DNA of 64,000 bases from Jeongeupia sp. USM3 (GTDB taxonomy: Bacteria > Pseudomonadota > Gammaproteobacteria > Burkholderiales > Chitinibacteraceae), in contig NZ_CP017668.1 in assembly GCF_001808185.1 (NCBI RefSeq), positions 2,790,001 through 2,854,000 on the forward strand, read 5' to 3'. The position numbers and the translations under genes were made by a program. The notes beneath the pieces were generated by a model. That model was not told the DNA's origin. It was given only the letters and a program-made list of their open reading frames with translations, and ran no database searches. Shown here piece by piece: positions 27,517 to 36,192 of the stretch (position 1 is the first letter of the stretch; every line of letters starts with the position of its first letter).

Positions 27517-28835
27517 CAGCGCCCCATGCCGCCGACCTGCTGCGCCAGATAGGTCGCGTAGTTGTCGGTCATCCCGCCGATGAAGTCGAGCACGCGCTGG
27601 TAGGCGTCGTACAGCGGCCATTCCTTTTTCGGCGCGTTGTAGTCCATCAGGTCGAGCACCCGGCGCATCCGGAACGGCAGCTCGGGGCTGACCTTGAGCT
27701 GGTAGGCCGCGTTGCAGAAGGCGTCGAGCAGGATGTCGAGGCAGGTGAACGAGCCGACCTCGATCTCGATCTTGCGCCGTTCGTTGAAGATGCGTTCGCG
27801 CGCCAGCTGTTTGGCCTCAAGGATGCCGTGGCGCATCGTCGCCGGGCAGTCATTGAGCAGGTCGCCCTGGTAGCTGCCGTCCATCAGCCGCTCGTAGCGG
27901 GCGAGGAAGGTCGCGGCGACGTCGCGCACGCAGCGGTCGATCGCCTTGCCGCGCAGCAGCGAAATCTTGCGCCGGGTGCTCGGCGCGGCGGCCACCTCGA
28001 GCGCCAGCAGTTCGCGGTCGCCGCCGGCGATCTTCATCAGGATCGGTTCGACGGTTTCGTACGCGAGCATGCCGATCTCGATGCCGTCCTCGAGGTCGAG
28101 GATCGCGTAGCAGATGTCGTCGGCCGCTTCCATCAGGTAGGAAAGCGGATGGCGCGCCCAGCGGCCCGGTGCCAGCTCGGGCAGGCCGAGCTCGAAGGCC
28201 ACCTGCTGCAGCTGCGGCAGCTCGCTCGCATAACAGCTGAACTTGCCCTTGGGGCCGGCGTGCTCGCTGGTCCACGGGTATTTGAGCGTCGCGCCGAGCG
28301 TCGCGTAGGTCAGCCGCAGCCCGCCCTCGAAGCGGTGGTTCTCGAGCTGGGTGATGATGCGGAAACCCTGCGCGTTGCCCTCGTAGGTGGTCAGGTCGCG
28401 GCGCTCGTCGGGGGCGAGGTTCTGCAGCAGGTAGGCGTGCTCGTCGCGGCGGAACCAGTCGCGGATCGCGTATTCGCCGGCATGGCCGAAAGGCGGATTG
28501 CCGATGTCGTGCGCCAGGCACGCGGCCTGGACGATGGCGCCGAGGTCGTACGGGTTGACGTGGGCGGGCAGCCGGTCACGGATCGCCTCGCCGACCAGCA
28601 CGCCGAGGCTGCGGCCGACGCAGGCGACTTCGATACTGTGCGTCAGCCGCGTGTGGACGTGGTCGTTCTCGGTCATCGGGTGGACCTGCGTCTTGCGGCC
28701 CATGCGCCGGAACGGCGAGCAGAACACGATGCGGTCGTGGTCCTTGTGGTAGTTGCTGCGGCCGGCCTCGATCGGCGTGGCCCGGTCGGTGCCGAGCCGG
28801 TCGGCGGAAAGCAGTCGCTGCCAGTCCATTGTCAT
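27516..28835 (-). CDS. dgt: Deoxyguanosinetriphosphate triphosphohydrolase-like protein
   Basis: This 439-residue HD-domain enzyme hydrolyses dNTPs to the nucleoside and triphosphate. The metal-binding residues are in RLTHSIEVACVGRSLG and CLAHDIGNPPFGHAGEYAI, followed by EGNAQGFRIITQLEN and the long helical domain. ATG 28835 or 28829 is the start. A perfect -10 hexamer TATAAT lies on the minus strand at 28865-28870, just upstream. Its TGA stop shares a base with R2 copy a. Confidence 0.94.
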   Translation of the reverse strand: MTMDWQRLLSADRLGTDRATPIEAGRSNYHKDHDRIVFCSPFRRMGRKTQVHPMTENDHVHTRLTHSIEVACVGRSLGVLVGEAIRDRLPAHVNPYDLGAIVQAACLAHDIGNPPFGHAGEYAIRDWFRRDEHAYLLQNLAPDERRDLTTYEGNAQGFRIITQLENHRFEGGLRLTYATLGATLKYPWTSEHAGPKGKFSCYASELPQLQQVAFELGLPELAPGRWARHPLSYLMEAADDICYAILDLEDGIEIGMLAYETVEPILMKIAGGDRELLALEVAAAPSTRRKISLLRGKAIDRCVRDVAATFLARYERLMDGSYQGDLLNDCPATMRHGILEAKQLARERIFNERRKIEIEVGSFTCLDILLDAFCNAAYQLKVSPELPFRMRRVLDLMDYNAPKKEWPLYDAYQRVLDFIGGMTDNYATYLAQQVGGMGR

Positions 28836-29019
28836 GTCGTTTTGTCCGCGTCGATGTGGCTCCGATTATACGGTTGCGACCCCGGTGCGAACCCGTTTGG
28901 CGGCGCATTGTGGCCGCAGGCGGCGAATCCGGCGCAATCCCTTGTCTTTGTTGGTAAAAACGCCTGTCCCCGGGGGGGAAAGCCGCTAAACTACGGGCCG
29001 TTTTTTCTCGGGGAACAAC

Positions 29020-30108
29020 ATGGCGCTCTTGGAGATCCGCGACGTGGTCAAGACCTTCGGTGACTTCACCGCGGTCAACCATGTCAGCCTGTCGGTCGAG
29101 GCCGGCGAATTCTTCACGCTGCTCGGTCCGTCCGGCTGCGGCAAGACGACCCTGCTGCGCATGCTCGCGGGTTTCGAGCAGCCGGATTCGGGCGAGATCC
29201 TGCTCGACGGCAAGAACGTCGCCGGCGTGCCACCCGAGAAGCGCCCGGTGCACACGGTGTTCCAGAGCTACGCGCTGTTCCCGCACATGACCGTCGCGCA
29301 GAACATCGCCTTCCCGCTGAAAATGGCCAGGGTGTCGCCGGCCGAGATCAAGGCGCGCGTCGACGAGGTGCTCGACGACGTGCGGCTGACCCAGTTCGCC
29401 ACGCGCTTCCCGCACGAACTGTCGGGCGGCCAGCGCCAGCGTGTCGCGATCGCCCGCGCGCTCGTCAACCGCCCGCGGCTGCTGCTGCTCGACGAGCCGC
29501 TGTCGGCGCTCGACGCCAAGCTGCGCGAGGACATGCAGATAGAGCTGATCAACCTGCAGAAGGAAGTCGGCATCACCTTCGTCTACGTGACGCACGACCA
29601 GGGCGAAGCGCTGGCGCTGTCGCACCGGATCGCGGTGATGAACAAGGGCGAGGTCGCCCAGCTCGACGTGCCCGAGACGATCTACAGCTACCCGAACAGC
29701 CGCTTCGTCGCCGACTTCATCGGCCAGTGCAACCTGCTCGACGCGACCGTCGTCGGCATGGCCGACGACAAGATGAAGCTCGAAATCGAAGGCGTCGGCA
29801 TCGCCGAAGCGCTGCCGGTGGCCGGCGCGAGCGTCGGCGCCAAGGGCACGCTGACGCTGCGGCCGGAGAAGATCAAGCTCGGTGCCAGCCTGCCGGCCGG
29901 CGACGAACACGAGGTCCATTTCAAGGGCAAGGTCCACGACTGCCTGTTCCTCGGCGACGTGACGATCTACATCGTCGAGCTGGACAACGGCATGCTGGTC
30001 GAGACGATGCTGCCGAACGCCGCGTCGGGCCGCGCGCGCTTCTTCGACGACAATGACCAGGTCGAACTGGCGTGGCGTTTCGACGCCGGCCACTTCGTCC
30101 TCGCCTGA
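29020..30108 (+). CDS. potA: Polyamine ABC transporter ATP-binding protein
   Basis: This 362-residue ATPase has Walker A GPSGCGKTT, signature LSGGQRQRVAIARAL, Walker B RLLLLDEPLSALDAKLR and the switch histidine in YVTHDQGEALALS. A C-terminal TOBE regulatory region follows from about residue 240. It energises uptake through the PotB/PotC channel downstream. Gene order potA-potB-potC-potD-potD is compact and on one strand. The sequence fits spermidine/putrescine importers of the PotG/PotA group. Confidence 0.95.
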   Translation: MALLEIRDVVKTFGDFTAVNHVSLSVEAGEFFTLLGPSGCGKTTLLRMLAGFEQPDSGEILLDGKNVAGVPPEKRPVHTVFQSYALFPHMTVAQNIAFPLKMARVSPAEIKARVDEVLDDVRLTQFATRFPHELSGGQRQRVAIARALVNRPRLLLLDEPLSALDAKLREDMQIELINLQKEVGITFVYVTHDQGEALALSHRIAVMNKGEVAQLDVPETIYSYPNSRFVADFIGQCNLLDATVVGMADDKMKLEIEGVGIAEALPVAGASVGAKGTLTLRPEKIKLGASLPAGDEHEVHFKGKVHDCLFLGDVTIYIVELDNGMLVETMLPNAASGRARFFDDNDQVELAWRFDAGHFVLA

Positions 30109-30120
30109 CGGGATACCGAG

Positions 30121-31047
30121 ATGCGCAACAACCGCCTGGGGCGCTGGCTGATTTCCGGCCCGCCGCTGCTCTACCTGCTGCTGTTCTTCGCGATTCCGTC
30201 GGCGATCATGGCGTTCGCCGCGTTCCGCTTTCCCGGCGACTACGGCGGCCTGCTGCCGCTGATGGACGTCAACCCGGACACCGGCAAGACCGAGCTGCTG
30301 ATCAACGCGGGCAACTACGCCGATTTCCTGACGCTGGAGAACTTCACCCGCTTCTTCCAGGAGCCGGTGTTCTTCGAGCTCTTCCTCAAGTCGTTCTGGT
30401 ACGCCGGGCTGACGACGGTGATCTGCCTCGTGCTCGCGTATCCGCTGGCGTGGCTGATCGCGCGCAGCCCGAAGAAGCACCGCGACCTGCTGGTGCTGCT
30501 GGTGATCCTGCCGTTCTGGAGCAACTTCCTGATCCGCGTGTACTCGTGGATGATCATCCTCGGGCCGCAGGGCTATTTCGCCAAGACGATCAACGCCATC
30601 CTCGGCGTCGTCGGCGTCGGCCCGGTGCAGTTGCTGTTCAGCCATTTCGCGGTGATCCTGGTGCTGGTCTACGTGCACCTGCCCTTCATGGTGCTGCCGC
30701 TGTACGCCAACCTCGAAAAGCACGACATGAACCTGCTCGACGCGGCGCAGGACCTCGGCGCCAGTGCCTGGCAGCGCTTCTGGCGCATCACCTGGCCGCT
30801 GTCGCTGCCCGGGGTGTGGGCCGGCGCGGCGCTGGTGTTCATTCCGGCACTGGGGATGTTCGCGGTGCCCGACCTCGTCGGCGGCACCGACGGCATCATG
30901 ATCGGCAACCTGATCAAGCAGCAGTTCCTCGACAGCCGCGACTGGCCGTTCGGTGCCGTGCTGTCGATCATGCTGACGCTGGCGGTGCTCGCGCTCGCCG
31001 GGCTGGCAACGCTGATTGGCCGGGGAGGCAAGCGCAATGCACTCTGA
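30121..31047 (+). CDS. potB: Polyamine ABC transporter permease, PotB/PotH type
   Basis: This 308-residue inner-membrane protein has six membrane segments starting with LISGPPLLYLLLFFAIPSAIMAFAAF. The EAA-type cytoplasmic loop NLLDAAQDLGASAWQRFWRITWPLSLPG contacts the ATPase. A large periplasmic loop after the first segment (VNPDTGKTELLINAGNYADFL) is typical of PotB/PotH. It follows potA by 12 nt. Confidence 0.94.
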   Translation: MRNNRLGRWLISGPPLLYLLLFFAIPSAIMAFAAFRFPGDYGGLLPLMDVNPDTGKTELLINAGNYADFLTLENFTRFFQEPVFFELFLKSFWYAGLTTVICLVLAYPLAWLIARSPKKHRDLLVLLVILPFWSNFLIRVYSWMIILGPQGYFAKTINAILGVVGVGPVQLLFSHFAVILVLVYVHLPFMVLPLYANLEKHDMNLLDAAQDLGASAWQRFWRITWPLSLPGVWAGAALVFIPALGMFAVPDLVGGTDGIMIGNLIKQQFLDSRDWPFGAVLSIMLTLAVLALAGLATLIGRGGKRNAL

Positions 31048-31112
31048 GCAACCCGGTCGGCCGCGTTGCGCGGCGGAAGGTCTAGCCATGAGCCGTGGAG
31101 GAAATGAACACG

Positions 31113-31892
31113 ATGCACGCTAAGCAATCGAAATGGCTGTGGGGTGCGGCGGGGCTGGTCTATCTGTTCCTGTACCTGCCGCTGATCATCGTCGTCGTCT
31201 ACTCGTTCAACGACTCCAAGCTCAACGCCGAGTGGGTCGGGTTCACGTTCAAGTGGTACGAGATCCTGTTCAACGACGCGCAGATGCTCACCGCGGCGCG
31301 CAACACGCTGATCATCGGCCTCGTCACGTCGCTGTGCGCCACCGTGCTCGGCACGCTCGCCGGGCTGGCGATGTACAAGTACAAGCTGCGGCTCTTGCCG
31401 GTGCTGGTGCTGACGCCGATCGCGATTCCCGAAATCCTCATGGGCGTGTCGCTGCTGATCTTCTTCGTCATGCTCAACATGACGCTGGGTCTGGTCTCGG
31501 TGGCGCTGGCGCACATCGCGTTCTGCATCGGCTTTGTCGCCATCGTCGTGCGCTCGCGACTGCAGGGGATGGACGAGTCGCTGGTCGAGGCCGCGCGCGA
31601 CCTCGGCGCGACGCCGATCCAGGCGTTCCGGCTGGTGACCCTGCCGCTGATCATGCCCGGTATCATCGCCGGCGCGCTGATGGCGTTCACGCTGTCGATC
31701 GACGACTTCGTCATCACCTTCTTCACCGCCGGCGCCGGCGCGTCGACCTTGCCGCTGCAGATCTACTCGATGATTCGCATTGCGGTGACGCCGGAAGTGA
31801 ATGCGATCTCGACGCTCCTGATGCTGCTGACGCTGGCGCTGATCATCATTGCCAGCAAGGTCGCACCGGGTGCGATCAAGGCGCAGTCCTGA
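31113..31892 (+). CDS. potC: Polyamine ABC transporter permease, PotC/PotI type
   Basis: This 259-residue partner of PotB has six membrane segments, the periplasmic block VVYSFNDSKLNAEWVGFTFKWYEILF and the EAA loop VEAARDLGATPIQAFRLVTLPLIMPG. SIDDFVITFFTAGAGASTLPLQIYSMIR is highly characteristic of PotC. GGAGGA at 31097-31102 suggests ATG 31113 rather than the closer ATG 31104. Confidence 0.94.
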   Translation: MHAKQSKWLWGAAGLVYLFLYLPLIIVVVYSFNDSKLNAEWVGFTFKWYEILFNDAQMLTAARNTLIIGLVTSLCATVLGTLAGLAMYKYKLRLLPVLVLTPIAIPEILMGVSLLIFFVMLNMTLGLVSVALAHIAFCIGFVAIVVRSRLQGMDESLVEAARDLGATPIQAFRLVTLPLIMPGIIAGALMAFTLSIDDFVITFFTAGAGASTLPLQIYSMIRIAVTPEVNAISTLLMLLTLALIIIASKVAPGAIKAQS

Positions 31893-31958
31893 GCGAGAGA
31901 CCCATGCGCAACCCGCTCGAACTTCACTGGGTGGATTTCTGCCCGGATTGAACCGTGC

Positions 31959-31979
31959 CCCCGCCTGCGGGCGGGGTTT
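31959..31979 (+). terminator. Hairpin between potC and the first binding-protein gene
   Basis: CCCCGCC (31959-31965) pairs with GGCGGGG (31970-31976) over a four-base loop and is followed by only TTT. It may be a weak terminator or a stability hairpin that allows the binding proteins to be made at a different level from the permeases. Confidence 0.5.
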
Positions 31980-32037
31980 CCCTCACGTGCGGATGAACCG
32001 CACCGGCCTCGTGCCACTTTTTTAAAGGCGAATGCTG

Positions 32038-33099
32038 ATGAAAAAGCTGCTTCTTCCCCTTCTCCTTGTGTCCAGTGTTGCCGCTCATGCCGAGGGGGTC
32101 ATGCACCTCTTCAACTGGAACAACGCAGTCTCGAGCGACACGATCAAGCGCTTCGAGGCCGAGTGCAAGTGCACGGTGCAGGAGACCTACTACGGGTCGA
32201 TGGAAGAGGCGCTCGCCAAGCTGACCGCCGGTGCCAAGGGCTTCGACGTGATCGGCCCGTCGAACTACGGCATCCCGCCGCTGGCCAAGCTCGGCCTGCT
32301 GCAGCCGCTCGACAAGAGCAAGCTGCCGAACATCAGGAACCTGAACCCGGCATTCGCCAACACCCCGCTCGATCCGAACAACCGGTACTCGGCGCCGTAC
32401 GACTTCACCGTGACCCTGGTCGGCTACAACGCCGACAAGCTCAAGTCGCTCGGCATCGACCCGAGCAGCTGGGCGGTGGTGTTCGATCCCAAAGTGCTCG
32501 CCCGGATCAAGGGCAAGGTCACCGTGCTCGACGACCCGCGCGAGGTGATCGCCGCCGCGCTGCGCTACAACGGTTACTCGGCCAACTCGCAAAAGCCCGA
32601 GGAGCTGAAGAAGGCCGTCGCGACGATCAAGGCTGCCAAGCCGTACTGGGCCGCGTTCAACAGCCAGAGCTACATCAAGGAGCTGACGCTCGGGAACATC
32701 TGGGTCGCGCTCGGCTACTCGAACGACCTGTTCCAGGCCAAGCAGGACGCGGTCAAGGCCAAGCGGGCGTTCAAGGTCGACTACACGCTGCAGAAGGAAG
32801 GCAACGGCATGACCGCCGACTCCTTCGTCATCCACAAGAGCGCGCCGCGCCCCGATCTGGCGCACCAGTTCATCAACTTCATGCTCGACGGCAAGAACGC
32901 CGCCGGCATCACCAACAACATCGGCGCCGGCAACCCGAATGCCGCGGCCAAGCCGTTCATCAACAAGGAACTGCTGGCCGTTCCGGCGATCAACCCGAAT
33001 GCCGACCAGGTCAAGCAGCTCGAACAGCTGAGCGACCTCGATGCGACGACCCGCCGTGCGTGGAACAGGGCGTGGACCGACATCAAGGTCGGCGGCTGA
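32038..33099 (+). CDS. Periplasmic polyamine-binding protein, first paralogue
   Basis: This 353-residue secreted protein (signal MKKLLLPLLLVSSVAAHA) begins its mature part EGVMHLFNWNNAVSSDTIKRFEAECKC, the PotD/PotF start. Landmarks are KGFDVIGPSNYGIPPLAKLGLL, KAAKPYWAAFNSQSYIKELTLGNIWVALGYSND and KSAPRPDLAHQFINFMLDGKNAA. AAAGG at 32024-32028 fits ATG 32038. The next gene is a close paralogue. An R3 element follows its stop codon. Confidence 0.93.
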   Translation: MKKLLLPLLLVSSVAAHAEGVMHLFNWNNAVSSDTIKRFEAECKCTVQETYYGSMEEALAKLTAGAKGFDVIGPSNYGIPPLAKLGLLQPLDKSKLPNIRNLNPAFANTPLDPNNRYSAPYDFTVTLVGYNADKLKSLGIDPSSWAVVFDPKVLARIKGKVTVLDDPREVIAAALRYNGYSANSQKPEELKKAVATIKAAKPYWAAFNSQSYIKELTLGNIWVALGYSNDLFQAKQDAVKAKRAFKVDYTLQKEGNGMTADSFVIHKSAPRPDLAHQFINFMLDGKNAAGITNNIGAGNPNAAAKPFINKELLAVPAINPNADQVKQLEQLSDLDATTRRAWNRAWTDIKVGG

Positions 33100-33217
33100 C
33101 CGAGCGCGGCCAATCAAGCCCTGCTGGCTGCGTTGCGCTCGCTTGCCGTACTCGTTTGTACTGTCTGCGCTTCGCGCGCCTTGCCAGCACCGTTTCACTG
33201 GGCTTGCTTGGCCGCTC
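33100..33217 (+). repeat. R3 palindromic element (about 117 bp), single unit
   Basis: GAGCGCGGCCAATCAAGCCC (33102-33121) pairs with GGGCTTGCTTGGCCGCTC (33200-33217) apart from a two-base slip. Inside, TGCTGGC (33122-33128) pairs with GCCAGCA (33183-33189), and GTAC-TCGTTT-GTAC forms the tip. The core CTGCGTTG...CGCTTGCC-tip-...CGCGCCTTGCC matches both arms of R1. It starts at most two bases after a TGA stop codon. Confidence 0.82.
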
Positions 33218-33347
33218 CTCTAGCTAAGGATTAGGGCTTGTCGCAAGCCCGGTCGTGACATTTGCAAACACGGCGGCTTGCGGCATCATCTGCCTCGTCG
33301 ACGCGGTGCACAGGTACCGCGTTTTTTTCGGATAGCACGGAAAAAAC

Positions 33348-34406
33348 ATGAAAAAACTGCTGCTGGGCTTGCTTCTGACCGCCGGCGTCGCCCAGGCCGA
33401 CGACGTCCTCCACGTCTACAACTGGAACAACTACATCGCGCCGGAAACGGTGAAGCGCTTCGAGGCCGACTGCAAATGCCGCGTGGTGCAGGATTATTAC
33501 GGCGCGATGGAAGAAATGCTCGCCAAGCTCGCCGCCGGCGCCAAGGGCTACGACGTGATCGTGCCGACCGGCTTCGCGATCCAGCCGCTGGTCAAGCAGA
33601 ACCTGCTGCAGCCGCTCGACAAGGCCAAGCTGCCGAATGCCAAGAACGTCAATCCGGCCTTCCTGAACGCGTCCTTCGACAAGGGCAACCAGTATTCGCT
33701 GCCGTACTCGTTCACGACGACGCTGGTCGGCTACAACGAAACGCGGCTGAAGGAAGCCGGCATCGACCCGACCTCGTGGTCGGTGATTTTCGATCCGAAG
33801 GTGCTCGCCAAGATCAAGGGCAAGGTCACCGTGCTCGATGACAGCCGCGAAGTGTTCGCCGCCGCGCTGATGTACAACGGCTACCCGGCGAACTCGGTCA
33901 AGCCCGACGAACTGAAGAAGGCCGCCGCAACGATCAAGGCGGCCAAGCCGTACTGGGCCGCGTTCAACAGCCAGAGCTATATCAAGGAGCTGACGCTCGG
34001 CAACATCTGGGTCGCCCACGGCTACTCGAGCGACATGTTCCAGGCGGCGCAGGACGCCAAGGCGGCCAAACGTCCGTTCAGCGTCAACTACACGCTGCAG
34101 AAGGAAGGCAACACGCTGTCGGTCGACAATATGGTGGTCCTGAAGACCGCGCCGCGCCCCGATCTGGCGGCCAAGTTCGTCAACTTCATGCTCGATGGCA
34201 AGAACGCCGCCGAGCTGACCAATATGGTCGGCACCGGCAACCCGAACGCCGCGGCTGCGCCGTTCGTGAAGCCGGAGATCAAGAAGATCAGCGCGGTGTT
34301 CCCGGACGCGAACGCGATCAAGAAGCTGCAGCAGCTCGGCGCACTCGAGGGCAAGCAGCTGCGTGACCTGAACCGGCTGTGGACCGAAGTGAAAACGTCC
34401 AAGTAA
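33348..34406 (+). CDS. Periplasmic polyamine-binding protein, second paralogue
   Basis: This 352-residue protein (signal MKKLLLGLLLTAGVAQA) is closely similar to the preceding gene over its whole length, including KAAKPYWAAFNSQSYIKELTLGNIWVA. Differences cluster in places that line the PotD/PotF pocket, such as VPTGFAIQPLV for GPSNYGIPPLA and SVDNMVVLKTAP for TADSFVIHKSAP. A tandem duplication with divergent ligand sites suggests different polyamine preferences, for example putrescine and spermidine. That last step is inference. Confidence 0.93.
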   Translation: MKKLLLGLLLTAGVAQADDVLHVYNWNNYIAPETVKRFEADCKCRVVQDYYGAMEEMLAKLAAGAKGYDVIVPTGFAIQPLVKQNLLQPLDKAKLPNAKNVNPAFLNASFDKGNQYSLPYSFTTTLVGYNETRLKEAGIDPTSWSVIFDPKVLAKIKGKVTVLDDSREVFAAALMYNGYPANSVKPDELKKAAATIKAAKPYWAAFNSQSYIKELTLGNIWVAHGYSSDMFQAAQDAKAAKRPFSVNYTLQKEGNTLSVDNMVVLKTAPRPDLAAKFVNFMLDGKNAAELTNMVGTGNPNAAAAPFVKPEIKKISAVFPDANAIKKLQQLGALEGKQLRDLNRLWTEVKTSK

Positions 34407-34410
34407 GGGC

Positions 34411-34438
34411 AACGGGGTGGGCACGCCCACCCCGTTTC
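34411..34438 (+). terminator. Terminator of the polyamine operon
   Basis: AACGGGGTGGGC pairs perfectly with GCCCACCCCGTT and is followed by TTTCATT. The VanZ-like start codon lies only a few bases further on, so the 3' side of the stem occupies the place of its ribosome-binding site. Confidence 0.88.
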
Positions 34439-34442
34439 ATTC

Positions 34443-35552
34443 ATGCGCTTTCCGCCGATCAGCTATCTTGCGCACCAGGTTGCGCAGTCCCGCGTCTCGC
34501 AGTATTTCTTCTACTGCTATCTGCTCGTCATCCTGACGATCAGCTTCTATCCGTTCAGCGGCTGGCGCTACACCGGCGAGCCGATCTTCGCCTTCTACAC
34601 CTACCCGCTGCCGTACTACTTCACGCTGTTCGACAACCTCGTCAACGTGCTTGCCTACGTGCCGCTCGGCGTCGCCGTCGGGCTGATGGCGCGGCGCCGC
34701 TGGTATGCGTGGCCGCTGGCGGCGCTGGTCGGCACCTTGCTGTCCGGCTCGATCGAGTTCGTCCAGCAGTTCCTGCCCGACCGGGTCGCGTCGAACCTCG
34801 ACATGCTCAGCAACGGTTTCGGCGCCAGCATCGGTGGGCTGATGTCGCTGGTCATTGCCAACCGCCGCTGGCAGCGCGCATGGCAGGTGTTCCGGCACAG
34901 CCATCTGGCCGAGAGCACGCTGGCCGAGTGGGGGCTGGTCTGGCTCGGGCTGTGGTTCGTCACCCAGTTCGATCCGTCGGTGCCTTTCCTTGGCGTCGTC
35001 GTCGCGCCGCGCGGGATCCCGCAACCGTTCGAATCGCCGCTCGCCGATCCGGCGCTGTTCCTTTCCCTGCTCGAGGCGGGCGGGATGATGCTGCACCTCG
35101 TCGGCGTTGCGCTGTTCGTCTCGGTACTGGTCAAGCACGTGCGCGAGGTGCCGGCGGCGATCCGGCTGACGCTGCTCGCCGGACTCGTCGTCAAGCTCGC
35201 CTTCGCCGGCATGCTGCTGCAGCCGGCGCAGTTCTTCGCCTGGATCAACCGCAACATCGTCATCGGCGGCCTGGTGGGCGTGCTGCTGCTGTGGGGGCTG
35301 TGGCAACTGCGCCGGCGCCTGCGGGCGCTGGTCGGTGCGCTGGCGCTGGCCGCTGCGGTGGCGGTGGGCTGGATCTGGCCATTGAGTCCGCAGCTGTCGG
35401 CGACGCTGCCGCTGTTCCGCTGGCACTACGGCCACCTGACGCACTTCAACGGTCTGGCGTCGGTGATCGGTGACGTCTGGCCCTACGGTGCGGTGCTGAT
35501 CCTGCTGGGCGCGGTACTGGCGCGGCCGGATTCGGGCGAGCGCTGGCCATGA
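34443..35552 (+). CDS. VanZ-like family membrane protein
   Basis: This 369-residue protein has an N-terminal VanZ-like domain (YYFTLFDNLVNVLAYVPLGVAVGLM, LLSGSIEFVQQFLPDRVASNLDMLSNGFGASIGGL) followed by further membrane helices, roughly nine in all. VanZ homologues are linked to glycopeptide tolerance in Gram-positives, but their role in Gram-negatives is unknown. There is no visible Shine-Dalgarno sequence, and the upstream terminator abuts ATG 34443. Expression may need read-through or a later start. Confidence 0.85.
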   Translation: MRFPPISYLAHQVAQSRVSQYFFYCYLLVILTISFYPFSGWRYTGEPIFAFYTYPLPYYFTLFDNLVNVLAYVPLGVAVGLMARRRWYAWPLAALVGTLLSGSIEFVQQFLPDRVASNLDMLSNGFGASIGGLMSLVIANRRWQRAWQVFRHSHLAESTLAEWGLVWLGLWFVTQFDPSVPFLGVVVAPRGIPQPFESPLADPALFLSLLEAGGMMLHLVGVALFVSVLVKHVREVPAAIRLTLLAGLVVKLAFAGMLLQPAQFFAWINRNIVIGGLVGVLLLWGLWQLRRRLRALVGALALAAAVAVGWIWPLSPQLSATLPLFRWHYGHLTHFNGLASVIGDVWPYGAVLILLGAVLARPDSGERWP

Positions 35553-35584
35553 AAAAAGCCGCGGCATGCCGCGGCTTTTTTCAT
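35549..35584. terminator. Bidirectional terminator between VanZ-like gene and queD
   Basis: A perfect 36-bp palindrome (ATGAAAAAAGCCGCGGCA and its complement) with A- and T-runs lies between convergent genes. The VanZ-like stop codon TGA (35550-35552) is part of it. Confidence 0.96.
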
Positions 35585-35595
35585 CGTGGACCGGT

Positions 35596-36192
35596 TCAGG
35601 GCCTGACCTGAAGCTCGACCGGCGGATTGGCGAACAGCTCGCCGGCGAGCAGCTTGTCGTACATCGCCGGGTCGCGCCATTCGGCGCAGACCTGCTCGGA
35701 GAAAACGATGTCGTTCAGCGCGATCGTGCCCATGCGCGGGTTGTACGCGTCGTCGCGGAACGCCTGCGCGTAGCCGGTATCGGTTTCGTGGGCGATCACC
35801 GAGTGCAGCACCACATCGCCTTCGCCGTTGGCCATCGTCGTCTGCCTGAGCAGCGCGTCGATGACGACGAAGAACAGCCGGGCGAACTGTTCGGCCGACG
35901 GCGATACCGGCAGCGAGATCCAGCGCGCCGAGAAGCGCTGGCACAGCGCGATGTAGTCGGGGTCGTCCTTGTCCCAGAAGCAGACCGCGTGGTCGAACGC
36001 GTCGATCACGTCCTTGATCGTGCCCTTCATCAGTCCGAAGTCGTAGACCATCTGGCCGTGATCGAGCGCATGCGCTTCGAGCAGCACCTCGACCTTGTAG
36101 CTGTGGCCGTGGATCGACCGGCGGCAGCGGTCGGATGAACAGTTGCGCACGATGTGCGCGTTTTCGAACTTGAACAGCTTGCGGATCAGCAT
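35596..36192 (-). CDS. queD: 6-carboxytetrahydropterin synthase family protein
   Basis: This enzyme family makes 6-carboxytetrahydropterin for queuosine. The zinc ligands are visible as H13 (FENAHIVRN) and H29/H31 (SIHGHSYKVEV), and the catalytic region includes MVYDFGLMKGTIKDVIDAFDHAV. At 198 residues it is longer than the common form of about 120, with extra sequence in the middle and C-terminus. The longer form is widespread in proteobacteria. A small hairpin (CCGAGT/ACTCGG, 36203-36219) lies just upstream of its start. Confidence 0.88.
   Translation of the reverse strand: MLIRKLFKFENAHIVRNCSSDRCRRSIHGHSYKVEVLLEAHALDHGQMVYDFGLMKGTIKDVIDAFDHAVCFWDKDDPDYIALCQRFSARWISLPVSPSAEQFARLFFVVIDALLRQTTMANGEGDVVLHSVIAHETDTGYAQAFRDDAYNPRMGTIALNDIVFSEQVCAEWRDPAMYDKLLAGELFANPPVELQVRP

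Noticed and set aside
31904..31951. A 15-codon frame (MRNPLELHWVDFCPD) between potC and the first binding-protein gene
   Set aside because: It is too short to support. It has a GAGAGA purine stretch upstream but no other sign of being translated.
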